The position numbers and the translations under genes were made by a program. The notes beneath the pieces are model-generated. The model did no database searches and was not told where the DNA came from. It saw only the letters and a list, made by a program, of their open reading frames with translations. A stretch of 64,000 nt of DNA, from contig JAEUWY010000005.1 of NCBI GenBank assembly GCA_022059125.1, positions 4,154,001 to 4,218,000 of the forward strand, read 5' to 3'. Shown piece after piece: positions 29,682-40,668 of the stretch. Numbering within the stretch: the stretch's first letter is position 1; each line of letters begins with the position of its first letter. This stretch comes from Corynespora cassiicola. Taxonomy: Eukaryota; Ascomycota; Dothideomycetes; Pleosporales; Corynesporascaceae.

Positions 29682-31516
29682 TCACATCCTGAACACGCCC
29701 CATTTGCTCTCGCGCTCAACACCGCGGTTCTGGCCTCCCAATGCCATCTGCAATCCAAGCCCAAGTACTCTGCGCGTGTGCTCGGGCGGTATCACACCGT
29801 CGTCCCATAGCCGCGCCGATCCGAAAGTCGCCTCAGACTCGCGCTCTATCCTGGCCTTGAGCGCTGGATCCGCCTGCTTGCCCACGGCTTCCATGACCGA
29901 CGACAGCTGTTCAGCACCCATGACCGACGTCTTCGCATTGGGCCAGGTGAACATGAGGCGAGGCGAGTATGCACGGCCGCTGCAATCGTCGTTAGCATAC
30001 TGTCTCTGGGTGGAGTAAGGAAAAAAAAAGGCTGGTCCACTTACCACATCCCGTAATTACCCGCCCCTGCGCTAGATCCGACGACGACGGTGAACTTGGG
30101 CACATCGACACACGACACAGCCGTCACCAGCTTGGCGCCATTCTTTGCGATGCCTCCCTTCTCCGCATCCTGCCCCACCATGAAGCCAGAGATGTTCTGC
30201 AAGAAGATCAATGGAATCTGCCGCTTTCCGCAAAGCTGCACAAAGTGCGCGCCCTTGAGACTCGACTCAGAGAACAGGATGCCGTTGTTCGCAACAATGC
30301 CTACAGGGTGGCCGTAGATGGAGGCGAATCCGGTAACAAGCGTCGATCCGTACCCTGGCTTGAACTCGGAAAAGGACGACCCGTCAACGATGCGTGCAAT
30401 GATTTCGTGGATGGGGATCTGGCGGCGAAGGTTGGTGCCGACGATGCCTGACAGCTCCTTCGGGTCATAGAGGGGCTCTTGGTACGACGGCTGAACAGGT
30501 ACCGTCTGCTTTCGGTGCCAGTTGAGGTTGCCCACTGATCTGCGCGCCAGTACCAGTGCATGCGCGTCGTCGACTGCGAGATAGTCTGTGACTCCTGATA
30601 CCTCCGAGTGTAGCCTTCCACCTCCGAGGTCCTCCGCCGACACGACCTCGCCCGTGGCTGCCTTCACAAGCGGTGGGCCTGCAAGGAAGATGTGGCCCTG
30701 CTTCTCTACAATGATGCTTTCGTCACTCATCGAGGGCACGTAAGCTCCTCCGGCCGTGCATGGCCCCATGACCACGCTGATCTGAGGGATGCCCATGCCC
30801 GACATCCGCGCCTGGTTGTAGAAGATGCGTCCAAAGTGATTGATGTCAGGGAAGACGTCAGCTTGGTGGGGTAGATTGGCACCGCCAGAGTCGACAAGAT
30901 AGATGCACGGTAGCTGGTTCTCCTGAGCAATGGCTTGTGCTCGCAGATGCTTCTTGACCGTAATGGGATAGTATGTGCCACCCTTTACCGTGCTGTCGTT
31001 GGCAACAATCATGCACTGGACACCATTGACGGTACCCACACCTGTAATGATTCCTCCGGCTGGCACCTCCTCCCCTGGATACACGTCATACCCTGCGAGC
31101 TGAGACAGCTCGAGAAAAGGTGTGCCGGGGTCGACCAAGGCCGTGATTCTGTCTCGAACGAGCATCTTGCCCCTTTGTACGTGTTTATCCCTCGCCTTTT
31201 GTGATCCTCCGAGGGAGATCTTGTCATGGAGCGACGTGAGCTTCTCCATTGCTTCGTCCATTTGCTTTTTGTTTTCTTTGAACTCCTCCGAGCTCGTGTC
31301 TACCGCAGTCGGTAGAACAGAAACCGCATCGGCATGGTGAGAATGGGTGAATGTCGCTACACTGCGAGAGCTTTGACGGCAGAGAAGCGCTTGTGGGCGA
31401 GAACGCGATGGAGAGGAGAGGAGACGACGTTGGAGATGCGAGCGCGATGCCAGCGAAGGTCGGATCGAATGTCTGAGCAGCGTCAAGGCCTCTCGCGAAG
31501 GTGCTCGAGGAGCCAT
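29682..31516 (-). CDS. mccB: 3-Methylcrotonyl-CoA carboxylase beta subunit, mitochondrial
   Basis: This is the carboxyltransferase subunit of methylcrotonyl-CoA carboxylase, which converts 3-methylcrotonyl-CoA to 3-methylglutaconyl-CoA in leucine breakdown. Exons are 31516-30045 and 29979-29682; the 65-nt intron has a GTAAGT donor and TGCAG acceptor, and the product is 589 aa. An Arg/Ser-rich presequence of about 50 residues is followed by the N-terminal crotonase-like fold ([35 protein letters not shown]) and the C-terminal fold ([43 protein letters not shown]). The intron splits the last motif at the Cys codon. The alpha (biotin) subunit is not in the window. Isovaleryl-CoA dehydrogenase, one step earlier, lies 26.5 kb away. 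Confidence 0.96.
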
Positions 31517-32396
31517 TGTAGGCCGCGATCTCCAGGAAGAGAAGAGAACTACTTTGGAGGGTGCAAGAGCGTATATCTGAATATGTCTTTGTGTTGATGC
31601 TCAGACGCGAGTCTGACGCGAGAGTGATGGGATTGTTTGGTGCTCAGCAGATAAACCCACACTGCGCTGAGCAATGGCTATGGCGCAGCAGCGTTTTTAG
31701 AAGGATGATGAGAAGCCGAGGAGCGCAAAGACGCGGGCGGCTCAAGGAACGGACGGAGAGAGATGTACCTTGGCTGTGATGGAGATGACATCGGAGAGCC
31801 GTGTGTAGCCGAGATCGCGGGGAAATGAGCTAACCCCGGATAGCAGGTGCTTGCCTTCCTAAAGAGGAAGGTCTCGACTCTCCTGTCGAACACTGCCAGA
31901 AGGGTCGATTCTTATACATCTTGCCTTCTCCTCCAGGCTTCACTAATCGATCCAACCAGATCAACCGGGCCCACCACACCCACAGACTTGTCAGCTGTAT
32001 TGAATCGGTTTATTTCATTTCCAATTTTGACCTTGGCGCCTTTCTCTAAAGATGCAAAGCAATCGAGAGGGCACTACTCTTGCGTCGTCGATGGATGTTG
32101 ATATACGTCATTTCAGGTAAACACATGTATTCATGACCAAGATGTATTCAGCTGCAGTAGGGTATTTTGCCCCGTATACTTAGAATATCCAGAAACACCT
32201 GCTTGGGCTTCGGAGTCATGCGTGTCACCGTAATTACCCCGAACCGTAAGCGCTCTCAGATTGCATGCCGACATCATATCGGACGATGCCCTTTACACCG
32301 CCACATCTAATCTCAAGTGGGAGCTTTACAATTTATCCGTGGTAGTTCCGGGCGCTCTGCCACGGGTCAGTGCCATCCAGTCCGTTATTCCCACAC
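31517..32396. other. Intergenic: MCC-beta promoter
   Basis: No gene is supported in this 880-base stretch between the MCC-beta start and the epimerase stop. Confidence 0.5.
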
Positions 32397-33330
32397 TTAC
32401 GAGCTTCCCACTGATCCGACTGGCACCTCCACCACTTGATCCAACCCCTCATATTTCGGAACGTCCAGTCCGTACTTGTCAGCCACGTCAGGGCTCAAGA
32501 ATCGCCCACCGAGGAAATGCCGTCCCTTGAACCACTTGACCAAAGGCTTGGGCGCAGTCAAGCTAATAAGAGCTTCCGGCATGAATCCCTTGCCGGGGCC
32601 CGAGTCTGGCGGGCCGTCTTCGATGTTCCAGGATGATGGAGCATCCACTGCGAGTACTGGAATCTTGGTGTCGCGGAGGGCTTCGATCACCTTCGGAAAT
32701 GGTTCGCGAACTTCGCCCGAGAAGGAGAAACCAAAGATGGCATCAACAATGTGATCTGTCTGGCCCAATGCACCCTGAAAGTCGTCTGTGAACGGTACCT
32801 TGAGGTCCTCGAGTTGTTTTCTTAGACGCTATTTCCGGTCAGCAGGACATGGATTCATGACATGGTGAATCGCAGACCAACCTGATAAAGCTCGTTCTTG
32901 CTCTGCTTGGGATAGTAAATGGTGGGTTGGTATCCGTAATGGAAAAGGTGGCGAGCAGCAACCAAGCCATCACCTCCGTTATTTCCTGGGCCACATGCTA
33001 CCAATATCCGCTTTCCCTTGTCAAGCGGCTGTAATTTGAAAACTGCGTGCCCATTAGTATGGCATTGCGACAGGAACAGGGCATTGTCTTGGTGTAAGAA
33101 TTTTGGAAAACCAAGGCTCGTTACAAATCCAAAGTGTAATAAAACTTACCAGCTTGTGAGACCGAGAGACCGGCAAGTTCCATGAGCTGATCAATGGAGA
33201 AAGCGCCCGTCGACATGAGCTCTTGATCAAGCGCTGCCGCATTCTTGGCAGATAAAGTCTGCAATCGTCAGAAGCTGCCCTTCATCATTTATTCAGATGA
33301 AGCTACCCTCATTGCCATGTTGTATGCCAT
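32397..33330 (-). CDS. NAD(P)H-hydrate epimerase (YjeF_N family)
   Basis: This metabolite-repair enzyme interconverts the R and S forms of damaged NAD(P)HX so that the dehydratase can restore the cofactor. Exons in transcription order are 33330-33307, 33258-33150, 33042-32882 and 32828-32397 (241 aa). The first exon is only 24 nt (MAYNMAMR), and Met5 or Met7 could also start the protein. The family core is plain: [58 protein letters not shown] and [14 protein letters not shown]. The C-terminal [26 protein letters not shown] is also typical. The gene is divergent from mitochondrial bS16, sharing a 348-base promoter region. Confidence 0.94.
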
Positions 33331-33678
33331 GTCAGTTCAACGCGTTTTTTTGGTGTTTGTAGGGTTGGAATCAATGCTGAAACCAAAGCCTCAAGTGTGA
33401 GGTGGTGCGATTACATCACCACATCGAAATACCTGGATGCACATTACTTTAAACTTCCATTAGAATCTACACCATTCCTGAATTATATCTAATAGTTCAA
33501 AATCCAGCCGCTTACCATTAGTTGCCTTCTCTAAAGGAACATACTCTCCCTTCCCTCCAGCTGACTAACAGCATCACGTGCCTACGCGGAAAATCCTCGG
33601 CCCCAAAAAGATCTCAGAACCTCACCGTCGCGAGCTCCCGCCAGCCAGCCAGCACCATACGACAAGCCCGCCGCGACC
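33331..33678. other. Divergent promoter between epimerase and bS16m
   Basis: This is a shared upstream region for two divergent genes. No gene is seen inside it. Confidence 0.5.
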
Positions 33679-34293
33679 ATGGTCCTCAAGATCCGCCTTG
33701 CCCGCTTCGGCAAGAAGCACGCACCCTTCTACAACATAGTCGTCGCCCACGCACGGTACGCCCTCTCCCAGTCCCCTCGCCCTTCCCTCGGGCCCACGAG
33801 CAACCTTGTGCGCACGCAGCAATCGCAATTGCGCGGGGAGCGATGGTTCTGCTCTACGGGGCTCTGTACACGTTGTACGGGGTCGGGTTGATAGGAAGAT
33901 GTACTGACCAGACCGATCAGCACGGCGCGCAACTCCCGCCCCCTCGAGGTCCTCGGAACATACGACCCCATTCCCAAGCCCCCGCGCCCAGGAGACACCC
34001 ACGGCCGCCCATGGAAGGACATCAAGCTCGATGTGTCGCGCGCGAGGTACTGGGTCGGTGTCGGCGCACAGCCGAGTGATACGGCATGGAGGCTTTTGAG
34101 CATGGTACGGTGACCCAGGCGGATCCCTTCTTCATGCGTGGATGGGTGGAGATGGAAATGAGATGGAATGGTGACTGACCAGATATAGGTTGGCATTCTC
34201 GAGCCCCAGTACCGCGTGGGCCAGATCCAGGGACAGGTCATCAAGGCCAACTCGGCGGCCAAGTCCATAATACCGGAGACGAAGGCGGAATAA
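33679..34293 (+). CDS. MRPS16: Mitochondrial small ribosomal subunit protein bS16m
   Basis: This mitochondrial homologue of bacterial ribosomal protein bS16 has 121 aa. Exons are 33679-33755, 33921-34104 and 34189-34293. The start VLKIRLARFGKKHAPFYNIVV is the canonical bS16 N-terminus, which is basic enough to serve in import. RPLEVLGTYDPIPKP and RYWVGVGAQPSDTAWRLL follow, as in bacterial bS16. The first intron (165 nt) is one of the longer ones in the window. Overlapping frames on the other strand are shadows. Confidence 0.95.
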
Positions 34294-34677
34294 GTCATAC
34301 TCGAGGCCATCGGGAGATGAAGAACTGCACGACTTGCTAGCGATAAGCTGGGCTTTGGCTCCAAGAGGGGGCAGTGGATTGTGTTGCATCACACGGCGTT
34401 CAGGACCCGATTCTTGAAGTAGGAAGATTTGTATCATAGTTCCGCCATGGCGGACATGTATATTTGTAAGAATAAATACACCCATGAGAAGTCATAAGAC
34501 AAGCTATCAACAAGAGCTGGATTTCAGGAGTAAAAAAAAAATAACACAACGCCTCGTCTAGAGTGTGCCGTACATGCCCATACACTCCTCTCGTCAAGCC
34601 AATTGCGCCTAATCGACAAACGCCTACAGATGCCGCCAATGCTGAAACAGTGCAAAGCCAAATGGCTAGCCGTTACC
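34294..34677. other. Intergenic between convergent genes
   Basis: This is the 3' region shared by bS16m and the amino-acid transporter. No gene is seen. Confidence 0.5.
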
Positions 34678-36552
34678 CTAGTGAGACGCTGCTAAGAAAG
34701 TGTTGGTAACGACGCATGTGACCATAACGCAGACACCGTAAATCGAAAGCGCCAGGCTCAGCTTTCTCAACAAACCCCTCCTCCAATCTCTATTCTTATG
34801 TGCGTCGCTCTGAACATAACCCTCGGTGTCGGCCGAATCGTATTCATCTTCGTCGTCCTCGTCTTTGACCAAGCGCTGATGGTGAGAAGAGTCTGGATCG
34901 GAAATCTTGTAATAAAAGAGGCCAGGCAAAATGAAGGAAATCGTGGTAGAGCCCGTGGACCCAACGTAGGCAAGGACCTTCTCTAGCGATGAGACTGTCA
35001 TAGCCGTAATGAAGGAGAGAACAATCAGTACAGTCGATATGATGGCGAAACGCAAATCGCTCATCTCGACTGGCCTTGCTTGTTTTGGGCCGTTGATGAG
35101 CGCATTCCTGCTAGGGCTGCCTTCAGCCGCATCTCGTCGGCGCGGTCTCCACTTTAAACAAGCATCGATACTGGCGCGGCAAGGGTGGATCTGAAGAGGA
35201 TATGAGAACATGACCAGGATGACGATTGCAAGGCGGCCGATAGTGGAGGCAGCAGCTGTCGGGTACATGGAAACAATGTTGCCCTTGATGTTGTCTCCAT
35301 AGGAAAGGTAACCAGTGATCCCGGTAAGAATGTAAAGAGCGCAGGCCGAGCCAATGGAGGCAAATATAACGGAAGTTGTACGGAAATGAGAATTGTCAGA
35401 AATCTCGTTCAAGATGGAAAACATCTGGCATAGTCAGCATGAGTGGTCCAGCATAGTGTGCCGTGTCTTACATTCTGATGGCATGTATAGGCAAAGACAA
35501 TCACAGGAAAGGCAGCCAGGGCGGATACTGGACCAGACCATTCAAAGACTCGCACCGTCCCGCGTTCCTCTAGCGTGTCGCCTATGAGCCAGTGGGCAAC
35601 AACCAAAACTACAAGATAAGCGATAGAGCATAGTGCGATCACGCTGGTGTACTTCAGTGAGTCCAAACGTCTCAGGAAAGACAGTGGGATAACGATGAGC
35701 CTATAGACATCAGTGATCGGACAGGTGGAGACATAGAACGAAGACCTACATGAATGCCGTTATCCAAAATTGCCTATCCACTAGAAACGCAATGTCCACG
35801 GCTCCAGGCGCAAAGCCCTGGACCACGCCAGGCATCAAATCACCGATGATGATAAGGTAGCTTACAGCCACGCCAAAGCATTTCACAGCGATGGCGGCGT
35901 CAAAGATGATGGAGAGGTTGGGATAGGTAAGTTGGGATAGTGCAGCGAAGGACACATGGCCGCGATCGATATATCGTGCGCATCGGGTCTGGAGGTAGAG
36001 GCCGAAGCCTGCGGTCAAGCCAGCCCACGCGATCACGAAGATGCCGAGGAAAATGCCCATCTTCGAGAGGGCCGAGGGCATGGCGAGGAGACCAGCGCCG
36101 AGAACTGCTTCATCTTAGCTATGCGCCGCCGGAAGGCCTGATTCCCCATACTAGTGTTGACCAGATTGATAACGCTCGAGGCCCATGTTGCCTGGCCGTT
36201 GAAGCCAACGTCCTTCTTGCCACGCCCGCGCCTGTACACGTAAGTCAGTAAGGTCATGACGAATGCCTCTATGGTGTTCTGACCTTCGCCCGCGCAGCGA
36301 TCCAGTGCTCGAAGCCATGGGATCCGGATCGCTGGGCTCAGGGCCGATGGCCGAATAGCTAGCCATGCTCTCCGATTTGCGAAATGCGCCGAGGGGTGTG
36401 GCACGCAACCATGCGTGAATGGGCAGTGCCGAGGGTCGCCGCTGCGAGGGGTGCGGTGGTGATGACGATGCGCCTGGAAGAGGGGCCTGTTGAGCGAGAG
36501 TGGGAGATGGGGTGGACGTTGGAGGCGGCAGGGCGTTGCAATCGAGGTACAC
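34678..36552 (-). CDS. Vacuolar-type amino-acid transporter (AVT/SLC38-like)
   Basis: This amino acid/auxin permease family transporter resembles yeast Avt5/6/7, which move amino acids across the vacuolar membrane. Exons in transcription order are 36552-36284, 36231-36152, 36104-35750, 35700-35472 and 35424-34678 (559 aa, about 11 membrane segments). The first membrane segment, WASSVINLVNTILGAGLLAMPSALSKMG, is diagnostic and is rebuilt across the second intron. It continues with AGFGLYLQTRC, GVAVSYLIIIGDLMPGVV, FPVIVFAYTCHQN and YLSYGDNIKGNIV. The first 63 residues are Pro/Ser-rich and cytosolic, so the true start could be Met64 (MASYSAIG) instead. The loop before the last segment is acidic (DEDDEDEYDSADTE). 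The gene is divergent from the RO-10-like gene. Confidence 0.92.
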
Positions 36553-36711
36553 GCTGACGTTAGGGAAGCTAATCCCGAGAGGCCAAGGATAACCGGCCAG
36601 CGCGCGCTAAAATTACCTCCCGCAGGCGGCAGGCACGCGATCGCGTCTGCTGAGCCGAACACCGACTCCCAGCTCCCCCAACTGACTGACAAACTGACTA
36701 CCGCCCCCGCC

Positions 36712-37396
36712 ATGGACGAGTACGAGGAGGCCGTGCTGTTCACCTACGCACTACTAGAGTCGCGCCTGAACCGCCTCGAGTACATTCTGTCTGGAGCCGA
36801 GAAGCAACCCGAGGACAAGCCCAGGACTCTCACCGAGCGTGTACAGAGGCTCGAGAGGTCGCTGCAGGCGTTGTCAGAGAAGACGGACCTGCTCGACAGT
36901 GCCCAGGAGCTGTGTATGCATCCAATGTTCCCGCCAGGCGCATGACTTGGACTGACCAGCAGCAGTAAGCAAGCACAAGGACCTCCTCAAAGAAGCAAGC
37001 AAGCGGGACGAAGATGACGCTGGCCTCGACGCCGCCCAAAAGGCCGCCATGGTGGTAGAACGTGCGCCGGGCTTTGCGACGGCAGCATCGCAGCTCAAGG
37101 CCCTCGACGACCAGCAGGTGCCGCAGACGGACGGATTTACTAAGCTAGCCAGCCTCAGACCGCGCATTGCAGAGGCGGAGGAGCGTCAGTTACAGCAGGC
37201 CATGCAGATCTCGCTGCTGAGGAAGCAGAGCGGATTGCTGGTTTCACGATCGAAACAGATTCACTTCCTTGGGCAGGGCCGCTGTTGGGCAGAGTGGGAC
37301 AAGCGGCTCATCCGAGCCGAGCAGTCCGTCAGACGAGCGGAATTCAGACAGAAGCAAGACGAAGACGAACAAGAGGCGGAAGCAATTGCAGCATGA
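36712..37396 (+). CDS. Dynactin p22/p24-type subunit, RO-10-like
   Basis: This 210-aa coiled-coil protein is similar to the small dynactin shoulder subunit (Neurospora RO-10, Dynactin_p22 family). Exons are 36712-36913 and 36966-37396. The splice (donor GTATGC, CTGAC branch) restores AQELLSKHKDLLKEASK; competing in-frame acceptors are three bases apart (CAGCAGCAG). The N-terminus, ALLESRLNRLEYILSG, is the typical start of the family, followed by heptad-rich RTLTERVQRLERSLQAL, a central APGFATAASQLKAL, and a basic tail ending in QDEDEQEAEAIAA. Dynactin positions dynein for nuclear movement and vesicle transport. Identification rests on pattern and length and is fairly but not fully secure. Confidence 0.72.
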
Positions 37397-39547
37397 ATGC
37401 CGAGCATGCTCGCGGCGACAAGAGTCTGTACAGACTTGAGGTTGGGCCAAGCCGATTGCCTCGGCGCCCCATTTACCCTGCCAGGCCATTGCGCTGGACG
37501 GCAGAGGCAGTGGGTGCGGTATATCAGGACTATTTGGAAGAAACCACGGCTGTCGGCGGGTTTGCTGAAACTGGCCTGTGTGGAGTAGGGACGTCACTCG
37601 TGAGCAAAAGCAGGGTTCTCGAGCTGACAGGTGCCAGTGTGCTTCGCCTTGCTCAGGGTTCCCTCTGCCACGGCGAGCTGGGAGGAGCAGCGGGCATCGA
37701 TGGGCATGCCTAGCATTTGACGTCGATGCGATCACTTGGGAGGGGGATGGGCAGCGTGAGGGGGAGTTTGGCGGCTCAGCCAGGGTTCGGGATGAATGGC
37801 GGCCCCTGCTCGATCGGAAGCCGATGGCCAGCAGGCACTACTGTCGGCACAGCCCCATTTATCACGATGGACATGAAGCTGCTCGGTGGGGGGAAGAGCC
37901 GTCGTGGAGGGCGAATGGCCTGGCGCAAAAAGGCACAAGAAACTTGGAACCGACGAAACGCGGCGGGCTGCATGTTTCCTCCGGTGCCGTGCGGCGAATT
38001 CCCGGTGCAGCGTGGTGGAGCCAGACTCGCACGGCGGGTGTCAGGACAGATGAACCTACGCAGGAACCATGGAACACGTCGAGTGGTGATTAGCGCCGAT
38101 AACCTAATCTACATTGTGCCATCGAAGTGATGCGATTGTGTGCGGTGCGGAGTCGTGGGATGCCGCATTGTCGCGTTTGAGCGCGGCCTTGCCAGTTTCA
38201 GAGGCGTCTCAGGCGCCCTCTGCGTGGCCCGAAGCGTGCAGACGGCCTGCATGGGGGACTGGGGATCGCCCAAAAGGATGGCAGACACGTGCCGCTGCGG
38301 TGCCAGGCGCTGGGCCTGTGGAATCTGTGTAAGAGGAAGAGGACGAGATGGGCCCGGGGATGCGCCCAGGGCGATATTGCCAGTAGCTAGCTGCAGCAGC
38401 TAGTTGCTTGTTGACGTGTCAGGAGAGGTGCCTTTTGCGCTGCTGCCATGCCCGAAGGCGCACGCGCACACGCACACGCACTCGCAGAGCAGCGTACTCA
38501 GAGAGGCAGACTGGGCGAGGGGAGGGGGCCGCTGGACGGTCTCGGCAATGGGTTGCGTTGCATGAGGAGCCTGGCAGCGAAATCAAATTAGCCAGACAGC
38601 GCCACATGCCAGGGCCCCAGGCCTGCCGCAGCGCCCGCAGCGCACGCAGGCGTGAAGGCAGGCCGCAGCCGTGGCGCACGAATCACAAACGGCGCGCGCA
38701 CTCTGGTTGATTGCGCAGATATGCGCGTCCCTGGACCGGGGGGTGGTCCCTGTTGTGGGCCTGCCGCGGGCCTCGCTGGCGGGCTCTCAACGATGCGCGC
38801 GACCTGGAGGGAGGGGGGGAGAGAGGCCTGGAGAGAAGGAGAGAGAGACAAAGAGGGCTGTCGAGGGTGAGAGGATGCCACGGCGTCGTCCTGCCCTGTC
38901 TGGCCCGCCCAGCGCACTGCCAGTGAAGGATGGCCTGGCGCGCAAGCCACGGCTGACGTGCTGCCATTTTAATCTCGTTGGTGGCCGTGGTTCAATATCC
39001 CCGGCCCAGCCGCAAGTCTGGCCAATCGTCCCCACGCCCGGCGACTAGGTGAAACGCTTGGGGACTGTGTCCCATCTCGCTCGTCTCCTCTCCCAAAACG
39101 CTCCCCGAACCCATTCAAAGTCTCCATCACGACAAGTCTGCAGCCGCCAGTCCGCCAGTCGTCACAGCACCCTCGAGCGACGCACCCGCCTCTGGCTACT
39201 GGCCGCCCGGCTGTTCGTTGCTGTCCCCGCCCGCCGCCCCCTCCTGCCCCGGCGCCATCAAAACCGTTCGTCGTCCGCCTCGCCCGCCTGCACACCACCT
39301 CTTCGTCTCCGGCCAGACGCCCAGCTTCCCGCAGATTCTTCACCACTACCACCGCCGCCCGCCGCCGCCGCTGCTGCCACGAGCCCCAGGCGCTGCTCAC
39401 CACTCCACCCTCGGCGCTTTAAACCGCCCTCTACGCTCCTTACCTCGACCCTCTCCACTTCGACTTCTCGCGCTCACTACTCCCCTCTTCTAATTACTTC
39501 CACCACCACTACCGCCACCACCCCCCCTCCGCAACCCCGCGGACTTT
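37397..39547. other. Long intergenic region upstream of SHO1
   Basis: About 2.1 kb with no supportable gene. It is GC-rich and full of short overlapping frames in all phases. An ACGC/CAC-rich run lies near 38461-38485. The last ~500 bases are C-rich and pyrimidine-rich, typical of a long 5' leader. Confidence 0.5.
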
Positions 39548-40668
39548 ATGCCTTCGTACGGCTCGCTGAGCTCTCCATCAATCCGCAAAATGGAAAACGG
39601 CCACGGCTACGGCGGTGGACGCCAGTCCTTCTCCGTCGGCCGCATCATCGGCGACCCTTTCGCCCTGGCCACCATCTCGATAGGCATTGTGAGTGTCCGC
39701 CCACCGCGCGCCCCGTAGGGCTGAGGCTAACCTGGCGTGACAGCTCGCGTGGATCATCGCCTTCGTCAGCTCCATCATCTCCGCCATCCACGGCGGCTTC
39801 CCCAACTTCGCCTGGTGGACCCTCGTCTTCATGTTCTTCTGCATCGTCGGCGTGACCGTGACCGTCGCCTCTGACTCTGAGCGGACCTACCATGTCGCGG
39901 TAAGTGCGGCCACTGCTGAGGCCCAGCAATCGCATGCTAATCCCCCCCCCCAGATTGTGGGTTTCCTCGGCGCCGGCCTGGTCTTTACCACGTCCTCGGT
40001 CAACTCGCTCGTTTACTCGGCCGTCGCCGCCTTTGAGGCCGCCGCTGCTGGCTTCATCTTGCTATCCATGATTGCGGTAAGCGAAGCCGACCCACCACGC
40101 GTCCCGATCGCCAATGCTAATGCAACTGCAGATCGTCTGGATCTTCTACTATGGCTCCCAACCTCAGGCTAGCCATCGTACCTTTGTTGACTCGTACGCT
40201 CTGCACAAGGAGCACCCGGGATCTCGATCGTCGCGCCAAATGTCCAACAACTATGGCAACTACGGTGGTCGCCCGGAGACGTCCAATGCCGGCAATCCGC
40301 CCCCGCAGATGTACACTTCTGCGCAATTGAACGGCTTCGAGACTTCGTCGCCCGTCACCGGCTATCCCGGAGGTCCCGTGGGCGCCGATGGCAGGAACTC
40401 GTCGCAGCAACGCTTCGGACCAATGGGTGGTGCGCCCAAGGGAATGCAGACGCCAACCAACGATGAGCCCCAGGAGGTATCCGTCGAATATCCCTACCGC
40501 GCAAAGGCCATCTACAGCTACGAGGCCAACCCCGACGACGTCAACGAAATCAGCTTTCAGAAACACGACGTTCTGGAAGTGTCCGACGTCAGCGGACGAT
40601 GGTGGCAGGCAAAGAAGAGCACCGGCGAGACGGGTATTGCGCCCAGCAATTACCTCATTTTGCTGTAG
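39548..40668 (+). CDS. SHO1: High-osmolarity signalling sensor Sho1
   Basis: Sho1 is the plasma-membrane osmosensor adaptor of the HOG MAP-kinase pathway. Exons are 39548-39688, 39744-39899, 39954-40076 and 40132-40668 (318 aa). Four membrane segments follow [16 protein letters not shown], and each of the first three ends near an exon boundary. After [21 protein letters not shown] comes a flexible Asn/Gly/Pro-rich linker. The last 60 residues are an SH3 domain: [33 protein letters not shown] and [10 protein letters not shown], including the Trp pair and the PSNY motif that bind proline-rich Pbs2-type partners. An in-frame ATG at 39590 (MENGHGYGG) is an alternative start and may be the better match to relatives. 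Confidence 0.95.

Noticed and set aside
37397..39547. Several 70-140-codon frames in the region upstream of SHO1
   Set aside because: The frames overlap in all six phases, as expected from GC-rich sequence, and none shows a motif, signal peptide or sensible splicing.
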